A stretch of DNA of 58,501 nt. Source: an uncultured Eubacteriales bacterium (GTDB taxonomy: Bacteria > Bacillota > Clostridia > Christensenellales > CAG-138). The stretch lies in contig CADAPG010000003.1 in assembly GCA_902789675.1 (NCBI GenBank), positions 1 to 58,501 on the forward strand. Reading direction: 5' to 3'. Shown here piece after piece: positions 14,645 through 21,732 of this stretch. The position numbers and the translations under genes were made by a program. The notes below the pieces were generated by a model, which was not told the DNA's origin, ran no database searches, and saw only the letters and a list, made by a program, of their open reading frames with translations. How positions within the stretch are numbered: the first letter of the stretch is position 1; each line of letters opens with the position of its first letter.

Positions 14645-16357
14645 TTAATCCCAGATGCGGTATGCCATCAGGAAGTGCTCCTTCCAGTACTTGCTTCTCA
14701 GGATGCTGTCGGTGATACGCACCTTGCCCTTCGAGGAGGATGCGTCGATCATTTTGCCGCTTCCGAGATAGATGCCGACGTGACCGGTCGCCATCGACGA
14801 TCCCTTGAAGACCATGACGTCGCCGCGCTTGATGTCGCTCATCGAGGTGATCCGCTTATACTTGGTGCAGGTACGCCACGTTTTGCTCGTCATGTAGCTC
14901 TGCTTGACGCCCGCCTGGTTCAGACACCAGTAGACGAACCCGGAGCAGTCGAACCGGTTCGGACCCTTCGCGCCGCGCACGTACTTGCAGCCGAGCTTGG
15001 ATTCCGCGATCTTGATGAACGCTTCCTTGCCCTGGCCGTAGTCGATGGTGTGACCCGGGGATCCGGTGTCGCCTTCCGGCTTTTCCGTCGGTTTCGCGGT
15101 CGGCTTCTTGGTGGGCTTCGGCGTTGTGCCGGGCTTCGGCGTCGCCGTCTTTGAGGGCTTCTTGGTTGCCTTCGGCGTTGCGGGTCTCGGCGTCGTCGGC
15201 GCCTTGACGGCTTCCTCGCCCAAAAGCAGCTGCATCGTCTCAAAATCGACCGAGCCGTTGTCTTCGACGCCGTTGCGCGTCTGGAAGTTCTTCACGGCGG
15301 CCTGCGTCTTTTCGCCGTAATAGCCGGTGACCTGATTGCCGGACAGATAGCCGAAATGCGCGAGCCGCTCCTGGATGCGGTGCACGTCCGCGCCTTCCAC
15401 GCCGACGGTGAAGGTGAACGAATCGGCTTCGCCGCTCTTCAGAAGATTGATGGTGGATTTGCCGAGGCAGCCGTCCACGACGAGACCGTTCTCCTCCTGG
15501 AAACGCCGCACCGCGTTCTGCGTCTGCTTTCCGAAGATGCCGTCCGGCAGGTAGGTGAGGTAGCCGAGCTCGTACAGGATCTGCTGGCAGTCCTGAATGG
15601 CTTCGTCTCTGTCCCCGATCGCAAAGGCGTTCGAAACGGTTTCGTCGCCGAGCAGCACTTCAAACGCGTCGTTGTCGATGATCACGCCGTCCGGCAGGTT
15701 GTTCTTCTGGCGGAACCGGCGCACCGCGGCTTCGGTCTCCTCGTCGTAAGCGCCGAACGGCATGCTGTCGAGATAGCCGAGCTCATACAGCCGCTCCTTG
15801 ACGATCTCCACATCGTCGCCGGTCGAGCCTTTGACCATGGCGTAGGTCAGAGCGTCGTCGGAGAACAGCTTCTCGTAGGTCTCCTTGTCGCAGATGCCGT
15901 TGACGTGCAGCCCGTTGCGCGCCTGGAACGAACGGACGGCGTCCGCCGTACCGTCGGAGTATTCGTCGTCCGGCTGTTCGAATTCCAGATAGTTCAGCTC
16001 CATCAGACGGATCTGGATGTCCACCACGACCGGCTCCTCGTCGCCGATCAGAAGCGAATCGCCGTTCAGCGGGTGACGCGGCGGCGTCGGCGTGGGGGAG
16101 GGGGTGGGCGTCGGAGACGGCGTCGGCGTCGGGTCAAGCGACGGCTCGGGCGTAAACTGCGCGGGGTCCGGCGTGACCATTGCCTGTTCCGGCGTCGGCG
16201 GTTCCTCAAATACGACGTCGTCGGCGGGAACCTCCGCTTTCTGCTGCGTGCCGGCGGTTACGGCGCAGCCGATCAGGAGGATCGCAAGAATGCCCGCCGT
16301 AAGCCAGACGGCGTACGTCCTCCGGGGTTTTTGTGCATTTGTATCCGGATGTTTCAT
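14645..16357 (-). CDS. NlpC/P60 endopeptidase with four peptidoglycan-binding domains
   Basis: A 570-residue exported cell-wall enzyme. The N-terminus has a hydrophobic signal ending in LLIGCAV, a possible lipobox (C31). A Pro/Thr spacer (about 80-105) is followed by four PG_binding_1 units (RLMELNYLE, RLYELGYLD, ILYELGYLT, RLAHFGYLS). A second spacer of TPKPTKKP type leads to the NlpC/P60 domain, with catalytic RFDCSGFVYW and His in GHVGIYLGSG. It should cut D-Glu to diaminopimelate-type bonds in stem peptides. The frame is open 77 codons further, but GAGGGAG before ATG 16357 and the signal peptide fix the start. A TATAAT lies about 40 bases upstream. Confidence 0.93.
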   Translation of the reverse strand: MKHPDTNAQKPRRTYAVWLTAGILAILLIGCAVTAGTQQKAEVPADDVVFEEPPTPEQAMVTPDPAQFTPEPSLDPTPTPSPTPTPSPTPTPPRHPLNGDSLLIGDEEPVVVDIQIRLMELNYLEFEQPDDEYSDGTADAVRSFQARNGLHVNGICDKETYEKLFSDDALTYAMVKGSTGDDVEIVKERLYELGYLDSMPFGAYDEETEAAVRRFRQKNNLPDGVIIDNDAFEVLLGDETVSNAFAIGDRDEAIQDCQQILYELGYLTYLPDGIFGKQTQNAVRRFQEENGLVVDGCLGKSTINLLKSGEADSFTFTVGVEGADVHRIQERLAHFGYLSGNQVTGYYGEKTQAAVKNFQTRNGVEDNGSVDFETMQLLLGEEAVKAPTTPRPATPKATKKPSKTATPKPGTTPKPTKKPTAKPTEKPEGDTGSPGHTIDYGQGKEAFIKIAESKLGCKYVRGAKGPNRFDCSGFVYWCLNQAGVKQSYMTSKTWRTCTKYKRITSMSDIKRGDVMVFKGSSMATGHVGIYLGSGKMIDASSSKGKVRITDSILRSKYWKEHFLMAYRIWD

Positions 16358-16504
16358 ACGGAAACTCCCTCTCTGTATATTTTCAGATGTTATCATTATA
16401 AAGGGAGAATGCAAGCAAAGTGTGCAATTTTGATGAACAAAACGCAACAGAAATGTTAAAAAAGAAAGAACAAACCGGCGAAACCGGCGGAACGGAGAGG
16501 GATC

Positions 16505-16555
16505 GGCGCCGAATCCCGCCGCACAACAGCAAAAAACCTGCGGGATTCCGGCGCG
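16505..16555. repeat. Inverted repeat upstream of mrnC
   Basis: GAATCCCGC (16511-16519) and GCGGGATTC (16540-16548) pair perfectly, and the flanks GCGCC/CGGCGC extend the stem with a bulge; a 20-base loop contains six A residues. It lies between two divergent genes and is not followed by a T run. Role unknown. The rest of 16358-16571 holds no gene that I can see. Confidence 0.6.
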
Positions 16556-16571
16556 CTTTGAAAAGTTTCTG

Positions 16572-16600
16572 TTGCGTTCGGCGCGCAAAAAGGGTATGAT
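16572..16600 (+). promoter_or_regulatory. Promoter of mrnC-rlmB-sigH
   Basis: TTGCGT (16572-16577), 17-bp spacer, TATGAT (16595-16600). Transcription would start at about 16607, practically at the ATG at 16609. Confidence 0.65.
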
Positions 16601-16608
16601 AACAATGT

Positions 16609-17049
16609 ATGAGCATGCATTCCGACATCATCCGTTCCATGGAGCTTGCGCGGCCGGCGGACCCGCTTTCGCTGCCCGCGCTGACGCTGGCGTACATCGG
16701 CGACACGATCTACGATCTGTACGTCCGCACGACGCTGGCGGAGACCCTGCGCCTTCCGATGCGCGCCCTGCACCTTGAGGCGGCAAAGTACGTCTGCGCC
16801 GCGGGGCAGGCGGCGGCGTTCCGCCGCATCGAGGACCGGCTTTCCGAAAGCGAGCGGGCGGCGTTCCGCCGCGGACGCAACGCGCATTCCGGCACCGTGC
16901 CGAAGCACGCGGACGTGCGCGACTACCGCGTGGCGACGGGACTCGAAGCGCTGCTCGGGCATCTGTATCTATTGGGCGAGGACGCGCGCATCGGCGAGCT
17001 GATGCGCCTCGCCCTGCAATCTGCGAATGAATCCGAAAAGGAGTCTTGA
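16609..17049 (+). CDS. mrnC: Mini-ribonuclease III
   Basis: A 146-residue RNase III catalytic domain without the double-stranded RNA-binding domain, as in Bacillus MrnC, which matures 23S rRNA. The signature ALTLAYIGDTIYDLYVR holds the catalytic Asp, RGRNAHSGTVPKHADVRDYRVATGLEALLGHLYLLGE the rest of the active site including the second acidic cluster. An in-frame TAA at 16600-16602 rules out a longer start. There is no ribosome site before 16609 and a promoter -10 box ends only 8 bases before it, so the message may be leaderless. First gene of mrnC-rlmB-sigH. Confidence 0.92.
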   Translation: MSMHSDIIRSMELARPADPLSLPALTLAYIGDTIYDLYVRTTLAETLRLPMRALHLEAAKYVCAAGQAAAFRRIEDRLSESERAAFRRGRNAHSGTVPKHADVRDYRVATGLEALLGHLYLLGEDARIGELMRLALQSANESEKES

Positions 17050-17050
17050 C

Positions 17051-18163
17051 ATGAACGATCAAAGGAAAGAGTACGGCAAACGCCCCGCATCGGGGGACAC
17101 CGGCGCGCGCACGCGCAAACAGTATGAAAAGCCCTACGGCAAGAAGTCCTATCCGAACGACAGGCGCGGCTTCGGTTCCGACGAGCGGGACTATCCGAAG
17201 CCCGTTTACGACCGACCCTACGCGGGCGATCACCGCAAGAAGAACGCCGAGCAGAAGGGCGATTATCCGAAAAAGCCGTACGACCGCAAGCCCTACGGCA
17301 AGCCGGATGAGCGCAAGCCCTTCGATCGGAACGAAAAGCCGTACGACCGCAGACGCGACGAAAAGCCGAAGAAGCCGTACGAGCCCGCGCCGGTCGAGAA
17401 CGAGCGCGACGAGCAGCCGTATCTGCTGATCGGCAGAAACGCGGTGCGCGAAGCCCTGAAGAGCGGCAGAAGCATCGACCGCGTGCTGGTAACGACCGAG
17501 CACGACGGTTCCCTGGGCGAGATCGTGACCCTTGCGCGCGAGCGGAAGCTTGTCGTGCGCGAGGTCGACCGCAAAAAGCTCGACGAGCTGTGCATGCCGT
17601 TCGGACACGGCGGAAAGACCGCGAACCATCAGGGCGTCGTGGCGTACGCGGCGGGCGTGACCTACTGCGACGTTTCCGACATTCTCGACGCGGCGAAGGA
17701 AAAGGGCGAAGCGCCGTTTATCATCGTGCTGGACGGCGTGGAGGATCCGCACAACCTCGGCTCCATCATCCGCAGCGCGGACTGCGCCGGCGCGCACGGC
17801 GTCATCATCGGCAAGCGCAGAAGCGCGTCCGTCACCGCAGCCGCCGTCAAGGCGAGCGCGGGCGCGACCGAATACGTCAAGATCGCGCGGGTCGTGAACA
17901 TCTCCGCCGCGATCGCGCAGCTGAAGTCCGCGGGCGTATGGGTCGCGGGCGCGGACATGCAGGGCGAAAGCATGCGCACCGCCGCAATGAAGGGACCGCT
18001 GGCGATCGTCATCGGCAACGAGGGCGAGGGGATCTCGAAGCTCGTGCGCGACAACTGCGACTTCCTCGTCTCCATTCCGATGCAGGGACACATCGATTCG
18101 CTGAACGCGGGCGTCGCCGCCGCGATCCTGATGTTTGAAAAGAAGCGGCAGGACGCCGAGTAA
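17051..18163 (+). CDS. rlmB: 23S rRNA (guanosine-2'-O-)-methyltransferase RlmB-like (SpoU/TrmH family)
   Basis: A 370-residue protein. The first ~125 residues are a basic, Tyr/Pro/Asp-rich, repeat-like tail (units such as KPYDRKPYGKP) that should be disordered and bind RNA. Then come the substrate-binding domain (LLIGRNAVREALKSGRSIDRVLV) and the SPOUT methyltransferase domain with VLDGVEDPHNLGSIIRSAD, AIVIGNEGEGIS and VSIPMQGHIDSLNAGVAAAI, which form the trefoil-knot SAM site. AAGGAG lies 8 bases before ATG 17051. Most RlmB proteins lack such a long tail. Which rRNA position is modified cannot be read from the sequence. Confidence 0.92.
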   Translation: MNDQRKEYGKRPASGDTGARTRKQYEKPYGKKSYPNDRRGFGSDERDYPKPVYDRPYAGDHRKKNAEQKGDYPKKPYDRKPYGKPDERKPFDRNEKPYDRRRDEKPKKPYEPAPVENERDEQPYLLIGRNAVREALKSGRSIDRVLVTTEHDGSLGEIVTLARERKLVVREVDRKKLDELCMPFGHGGKTANHQGVVAYAAGVTYCDVSDILDAAKEKGEAPFIIVLDGVEDPHNLGSIIRSADCAGAHGVIIGKRRSASVTAAAVKASAGATEYVKIARVVNISAAIAQLKSAGVWVAGADMQGESMRTAAMKGPLAIVIGNEGEGISKLVRDNCDFLVSIPMQGHIDSLNAGVAAAILMFEKKRQDAE

Positions 18164-18165
18164 GC

Positions 18166-18762
18166 ATGAACATACAGACCGACGAACAACTGCTTGCCCG
18201 GATCCGGGAGGGCGACGAAGAGGCGGAACGGCTGCTGTACGAACGGTACAAGCAGCTGGTTCGTTCGCGCGCGCATTCGTATTTTCTGATCGGCGCGGAC
18301 CACGAGGACCTCGTGCAGGAGGGCATGCTGGGGCTCTATAAGGCGGTCTGCGAATACGACGAGGAGAAGGCGGCGTCCTTCAAAAGCTTTGCGGAGCTGT
18401 GCATCACGCGGCAGATCCTGTCGGCGATCAAAAACGCGACGCGCAAAAAGCACACGCCGCTGAACCACTATATCTCGCTGAACCGCTCGCCGGTCGAGGC
18501 GGAGGGGGAGATGACGCTTCTGGACACCATGCGCTCGCTGACCGTCGCCGACCCCGAGGACGTGGTGATCGGGCGCGAGAATTTCGAGCGGATGGTGGAA
18601 TACCTCGAAAAAACGCTGTCGCCGATGGAGCGGCGGGTCTTGAGCCTGTATCTCGACGGACTGTCCTATCCGCAGATCGCGGTCCGCATCGAAAAGCCGC
18701 TGAAATCGGTCGACAACGCCATGCAGCGCGTCAAGCACAAGCTCGAGGGGTTCAAAAACTGA
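18166..18762 (+). CDS. sigH: RNA polymerase sigma-H (early sporulation / stationary phase)
   Basis: A 198-residue sigma factor. SYFLIGADHEDLVQEGMLGLYKAV and SFAELCITRQILSAIKNATRKKHTPLNHYISL match the very conserved region 2 of Bacillus SigH. ERRVLSLYLDGLSYPQIA and KSVDNAMQRVKHKLE match region 4. It starts 3 bases after rlmB. In Bacillus the order is mrnC-rlmB-yacP-sigH; yacP is missing here. A sigma-H suggests a spore-forming or recently spore-forming lineage. A stem-loop follows the gene. Confidence 0.95.
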   Translation: MNIQTDEQLLARIREGDEEAERLLYERYKQLVRSRAHSYFLIGADHEDLVQEGMLGLYKAVCEYDEEKAASFKSFAELCITRQILSAIKNATRKKHTPLNHYISLNRSPVEAEGEMTLLDTMRSLTVADPEDVVIGRENFERMVEYLEKTLSPMERRVLSLYLDGLSYPQIAVRIEKPLKSVDNAMQRVKHKLEGFKN

Positions 18763-18769
18763 ACGAAAC

Positions 18770-18814
18770 AGGGGATGTTCAAAAAACGCACGGTCGTTTC
18801 CGAACATCCCCTTT
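18770..18814 (+). terminator. Stem-loop after sigH
   Basis: An 11-bp perfect stem (18770-18780 with 18802-18812) with a 21-base loop, followed by only TTT. It is probably the end of the operon although the T run is weak. Confidence 0.6.
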
Positions 18815-18842
18815 GCATGATCCGACGACGTACCGGAGAAAA

Positions 18843-18871
18843 AGAAAGGGGGTTCCGCACGGGAACCCCTT
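18843..18871 (-). terminator. Terminator of the cystatin-like gene
   Basis: GGGGTTCC (18849-18856) pairs with GGAACCCC (18862-18869). On the minus strand it is followed by CTTTCTTTTTC. Confidence 0.75.
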
Positions 18872-18896
18872 ATTTCTGTTTTGCCGTTTGCGGCGG

Positions 18897-19670
18897 TTAT
18901 GCGCCGTAGGTGCAGAGCGCGCCGACGTCGAGGTCGATCGTCTGGGTGATCTCCGCGCCGCCCTCGAGGTTTTCATATACGTACACGAGCGCGTAGTGCG
19001 GAACGGGATTCGGCACGACGGGCGTGATCTTGCAGAGCAGGCAGCGGTTCTGTCCCGCGACGACCTGCGTCGCAAGGTTTGCGACCGGCTCGTAGTTTGC
19101 GCCGTCAAGGGATGCAAGCGCCTTATCGAGGTTCGCCTTGATCTCGTCGGTGATCTCATACGATTCTGCGTATGTCCAGCCGCCCATCAGCGTTTCGTCC
19201 GCGGGGATCGGCTCCGCCTCGCCGTACTCGTTCGGAATGACGGGCATATCGGCAAAGTTCATGACCGAGGCGTTGCCCTGCAGGTCCTGATAGATGTACA
19301 CGAGCACATAGGTCGGCTTTGCGTCGGGATAGACGACCGTCGCCTGCGCGAGGAAGCAGTAGTTGGTTCCCGCCACGACCTGCGTGCCGAGGCATGCAAT
19401 GGGCGTGTAGTTCACGCCGACCAGTTCCGCAAGCGCCTTCTCAAAGACCGCGCGAAGCTCGTCGGTCAGCGCGGGATCCTCCGCGTTTGCCCAACCGCCG
19501 GCGATCGGCTCGTTGACGGGGGATTCTTCCGTCTGCGCGTTCTCCTCCGCAGCCGCCTGCGGTTCGTCGTTCTTCTGTCCGGCGGGCGCGTTTGCCTCCG
19601 TCGTCTTTCCGCATGCGGCGAACGCCGCGATCAGCAGCGCGCAAAGCATCAAAGCGATCAGTTTCTTCAT
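18897..19670 (-). CDS. Lipoprotein with two tandem stefin/cystatin-like domains
   Basis: A 257-residue predicted lipoprotein, lipobox AFAAC (C20), with an acidic/Ala spacer to about residue 55. Two similar domains follow. Each begins with Gly-Gly-Trp (58-60, 163-165), continues with a helix (LTDELRAVFEKALAEL; ITDEIKANLDKALASL), then the strand with QVVAG (97-101 and 202-206), then YVLVYIYQDLQGN or YALVYVYENLEGG. This order of N-terminal Gly, helix and QxVxG loop is that of stefins (family I25), inhibitors of papain-like cysteine peptidases; the first domain even keeps QVVAGTNY as in human stefin A. Anchoring puts both inhibitors outside the cell. Fold assignment is by motif reading; inhibition is an inference. 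Confidence 0.82.
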   Translation of the reverse strand: MKKLIALMLCALLIAAFAACGKTTEANAPAGQKNDEPQAAAEENAQTEESPVNEPIAGGWANAEDPALTDELRAVFEKALAELVGVNYTPIACLGTQVVAGTNYCFLAQATVVYPDAKPTYVLVYIYQDLQGNASVMNFADMPVIPNEYGEAEPIPADETLMGGWTYAESYEITDEIKANLDKALASLDGANYEPVANLATQVVAGQNRCLLCKITPVVPNPVPHYALVYVYENLEGGAEITQTIDLDVGALCTYGA

Positions 19671-19741
19671 GGTATTGATTTCCTTTCTGTATCATGTATT
19701 GTTGTTCAGGCAATTTTGCGCGGGCGCTTCGGCGTCCGTAC

Positions 19742-19760
19742 ATCATATATACTGTATGAT
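19742..19760. repeat. AT-rich inverted repeat between divergent genes
   Basis: ATCATA and TATGAT flank seven bases within the intergenic region of the cystatin-like gene and the six-helix membrane protein. It could be an operator; nothing else is recognised in 19671-19840. Confidence 0.4.
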
Positions 19761-19840
19761 ACGGGATTCGGTTGCGCGGCACAAGAGATTTTTTGTAAAT
19801 ATTCTGCGAAACCGCAAAAAAAAGCTGTGCGGAAAAGCCC

Positions 19841-19869
19841 TTGCGGGATGGGAAAAAGTATGGTACGAT
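19841..19869 (+). promoter_or_regulatory. Promoter of the membrane protein at 19905
   Basis: TTGCGG (19841-19846), 17-bp spacer, TACGAT (19864-19869), 36 bases before the ATG. Confidence 0.55.
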
Positions 19870-19904
19870 ACCGGAAAGATCCGAGAAACGCAAGGGAAAC
19901 AACC

Positions 19905-20477
19905 ATGCTGCCTGTGCTGCTTCTGAACGCGGTGAACGCCGTGCTTGTCGCGGGATGTATGATCTGGGCGATCCGGCATACGAATCCCGCCCGCGGTCTG
20001 TTTCGCTTTTTCACCATACTGTCCAACCTGTTCTGCGGGGCTGCGTCGCTGGTCACGGCGATCTTTGCGGCGACCGGCAGCCTGCCGTTCTTCGTGCTGC
20101 TGCTGAAGTACGCCGCCACGTCGGCGGTCGCGGTGACGCTGCTGACGGTGCTGTTCTTTCTGGTCCCTGCCACGCGCGATTTCAAGCGGATGCTGACCGG
20201 TCCGGAGTTCTTTCTGCATCTCCTGTGTCCGCTGCTTGCGATCGTGTCCTTCCTTGCCTTCGAAAAAAAGACCGCCATGCCCGCGTGGACGATCGCCGTC
20301 GGCGTCGCGCCGGTCGTGCTGTACGGACTGGTCTATATGAAGCAGGTCATCTTTACGCCGGAGGGACGCGGCTGGGACGATATCTACGGCTTCAACCGCA
20401 CCGGCAAATGGCCGGTCGCATTTGCCCTGATGCTGCTCGGCACAGTGCTGATCGCGTTCCTGCTCTGGCTGATCTGA
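19905..20477 (+). CDS. Six-helix integral membrane protein, possibly Pr6Pr/FAR-17a type
   Basis: A 190-residue protein that is almost wholly hydrophobic with about six helices. ARGLFRFFTILSNLFCGAASLV and the late GWDDIYGFNRTGKWPVAFALMLLG recall the Pr6Pr (AIG1/FAR-17a-like) membrane family, but the match is from memory of its FTxxSN motif and is not certain. AAGGGA precedes ATG 19905. The same frame is open far upstream, across the end of sigH and the opposite-strand lipoprotein gene, but that part has no coding character. Confidence 0.7.
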   Translation: MLPVLLLNAVNAVLVAGCMIWAIRHTNPARGLFRFFTILSNLFCGAASLVTAIFAATGSLPFFVLLLKYAATSAVAVTLLTVLFFLVPATRDFKRMLTGPEFFLHLLCPLLAIVSFLAFEKKTAMPAWTIAVGVAPVVLYGLVYMKQVIFTPEGRGWDDIYGFNRTGKWPVAFALMLLGTVLIAFLLWLI

Positions 20478-20490
20478 ACGGTTTTTTCCC

Positions 20491-20518
20491 GCCGCCCCGT
20501 GCGGCTTTCTTTTTTTTA
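20491..20518 (+). terminator. Rho-independent terminator
   Basis: GCCGC (20491-20495) pairs with GCGGC (20501-20505), followed by TTTC and nine T residues. Confidence 0.7.
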
Positions 20519-20589
20519 CAAAAAATAAAACCAAACCGGTCGTCTGACACTCCTATTAGTCGAAAAGCAACAAACGGGGGACAAAAACA

Positions 20590-21105
20590 ATGGATAAATC
20601 GGGATTTTTTGTAATCGGCGGGTTCGTCATGATCCTCTGGATCGTCGGTCTGGTGATCCGGCTCTGCGCAGGCTCCAGAAGCGAACAGGCGGTCACGGAC
20701 GTCGATACGGACATGCAGAAGCTGGACGCGCTCGCACAGCGCGTGCAGAAGCTGAACGGGGTCTTTCGCAACACGCTGCGCGGCGGTGCGGCGGAGAACG
20801 AGGTCAGGAGACTCCCTGCGTACCTGAAGGAATACGCAGAGCTCGCGCAGGAATATTCGCAGCGCCGCAAGGAGCTGCGCGAGCAGTTCAACAAGGCAAG
20901 CGAAGCGCTTGAAGGTCTGCGCATGTCGCAGAACATGCTGGGCGGCGCGAACGACCTCGGCGCGATTCCGTACTATATCCGCGAACACGACTATAACAAA
21001 GCGGTACGGCAGTTCAACAGCATGTCCGCAGACGATCTTTTCGATCCAGAATTATACCGGCAGGTCTGCGAATACTGGAAAAAACGCTGCGCTTTGGCTG
21101 CATGA
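20590..21105 (+). CDS. Single-helix membrane protein with coiled-coil domain
   Basis: A 171-residue protein with one N-terminal helix (5-25), then mostly charged helical sequence (DMQKLDALAQRVQKLNGVF; LKEYAELAQEYSQRRKELREQFNKASEALE), typical of a coiled coil, and a C-terminal part ending in YRQVCEYWKKRCALAA. No family recognised. GGGGG before ATG 20590 is the ribosome site. The lipoprotein gene at 21129 follows after 23 bases, so the two are probably transcribed together. Confidence 0.75.
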   Translation: MDKSGFFVIGGFVMILWIVGLVIRLCAGSRSEQAVTDVDTDMQKLDALAQRVQKLNGVFRNTLRGGAAENEVRRLPAYLKEYAELAQEYSQRRKELREQFNKASEALEGLRMSQNMLGGANDLGAIPYYIREHDYNKAVRQFNSMSADDLFDPELYRQVCEYWKKRCALAA

Positions 21106-21128
21106 AACAAAGAAAGGAGATACTTCAT

Positions 21129-21545
21129 ATGAAACGCAGATTCTTCACGATCTTCACAGGTCTTTTACTTACCGCTCTTCTTCTCGGCACGGTCGGCTGC
21201 GCAGACAGCGTCCTGCAGACGTCTCTCAGGGGACCCTTCGAAAACGCATTTACGCTCGAACAGCCCGGGGAGAACGAAACGATCCTGATCCAAAGCCCGC
21301 AGGACGACGAGCCCGCACCCGTCTATGCAGCGCCGGAACCCGAAGAGGCGCCGGAACCCGAGCCTGTGCAGGAAGAAGCGCCGCATCAGGAGATGCCGGT
21401 GTACACGGCTCCGCAGCACGTCGTCTGCCCGCAGTGCGGCGGATCGGGACAGTTCTATAACCCGATCCTGTACTTTGACGGCATGTTCTGGCAGGGCGGA
21501 TATACCGCCTGTCCCACCTGCGGCGGAAGCGGCTGGTTATATTGA
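21129..21545 (+). CDS. Lipoprotein with a DnaJ-type CxxCGGSG zinc finger
   Basis: A 138-residue predicted lipoprotein (signal to LLLGTVGC, Cys near 24). The middle is acidic and Pro/Glu-rich (PEPEEAPEPEPVQEEAP). The C-terminal 45 residues hold two knuckles, CPQCGGSG and CPTCGGSG, separated by about 25 residues, a DnaJ-like zinc site. AAAGGAGATA sets ATG 21129, nine codons after the first possible ATG. As in the protein at 1147, DnaJ-type fingers occur here on the outside of the membrane. Function unknown. Confidence 0.8.
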   Translation: MKRRFFTIFTGLLLTALLLGTVGCADSVLQTSLRGPFENAFTLEQPGENETILIQSPQDDEPAPVYAAPEPEEAPEPEPVQEEAPHQEMPVYTAPQHVVCPQCGGSGQFYNPILYFDGMFWQGGYTACPTCGGSGWLY

Positions 21546-21583
21546 GTTTGTTCCTCCTGTATCATATCCCTCCCACATGCGGG

Positions 21584-21616
21584 AAAAGCCTCCGTTTTTC
21601 GGAGGCTTTTCTCTTT
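21584..21616 (+). terminator. Rho-independent terminator
   Basis: An 11-bp stem (21584-21594 with 21600-21610), T5 loop, T-rich tail. Confidence 0.85.
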
Positions 21617-21732
21617 CATGTCCGGTTTTTCGGACATGGCATATGTTATGTTGAGATCGTTAAAACCAAAGGACGGTCTTTTCTGTCCTTACTGACAAAA
21701 GAAACGCAGAAGCGTTCGAAAGGAGAACAGTC

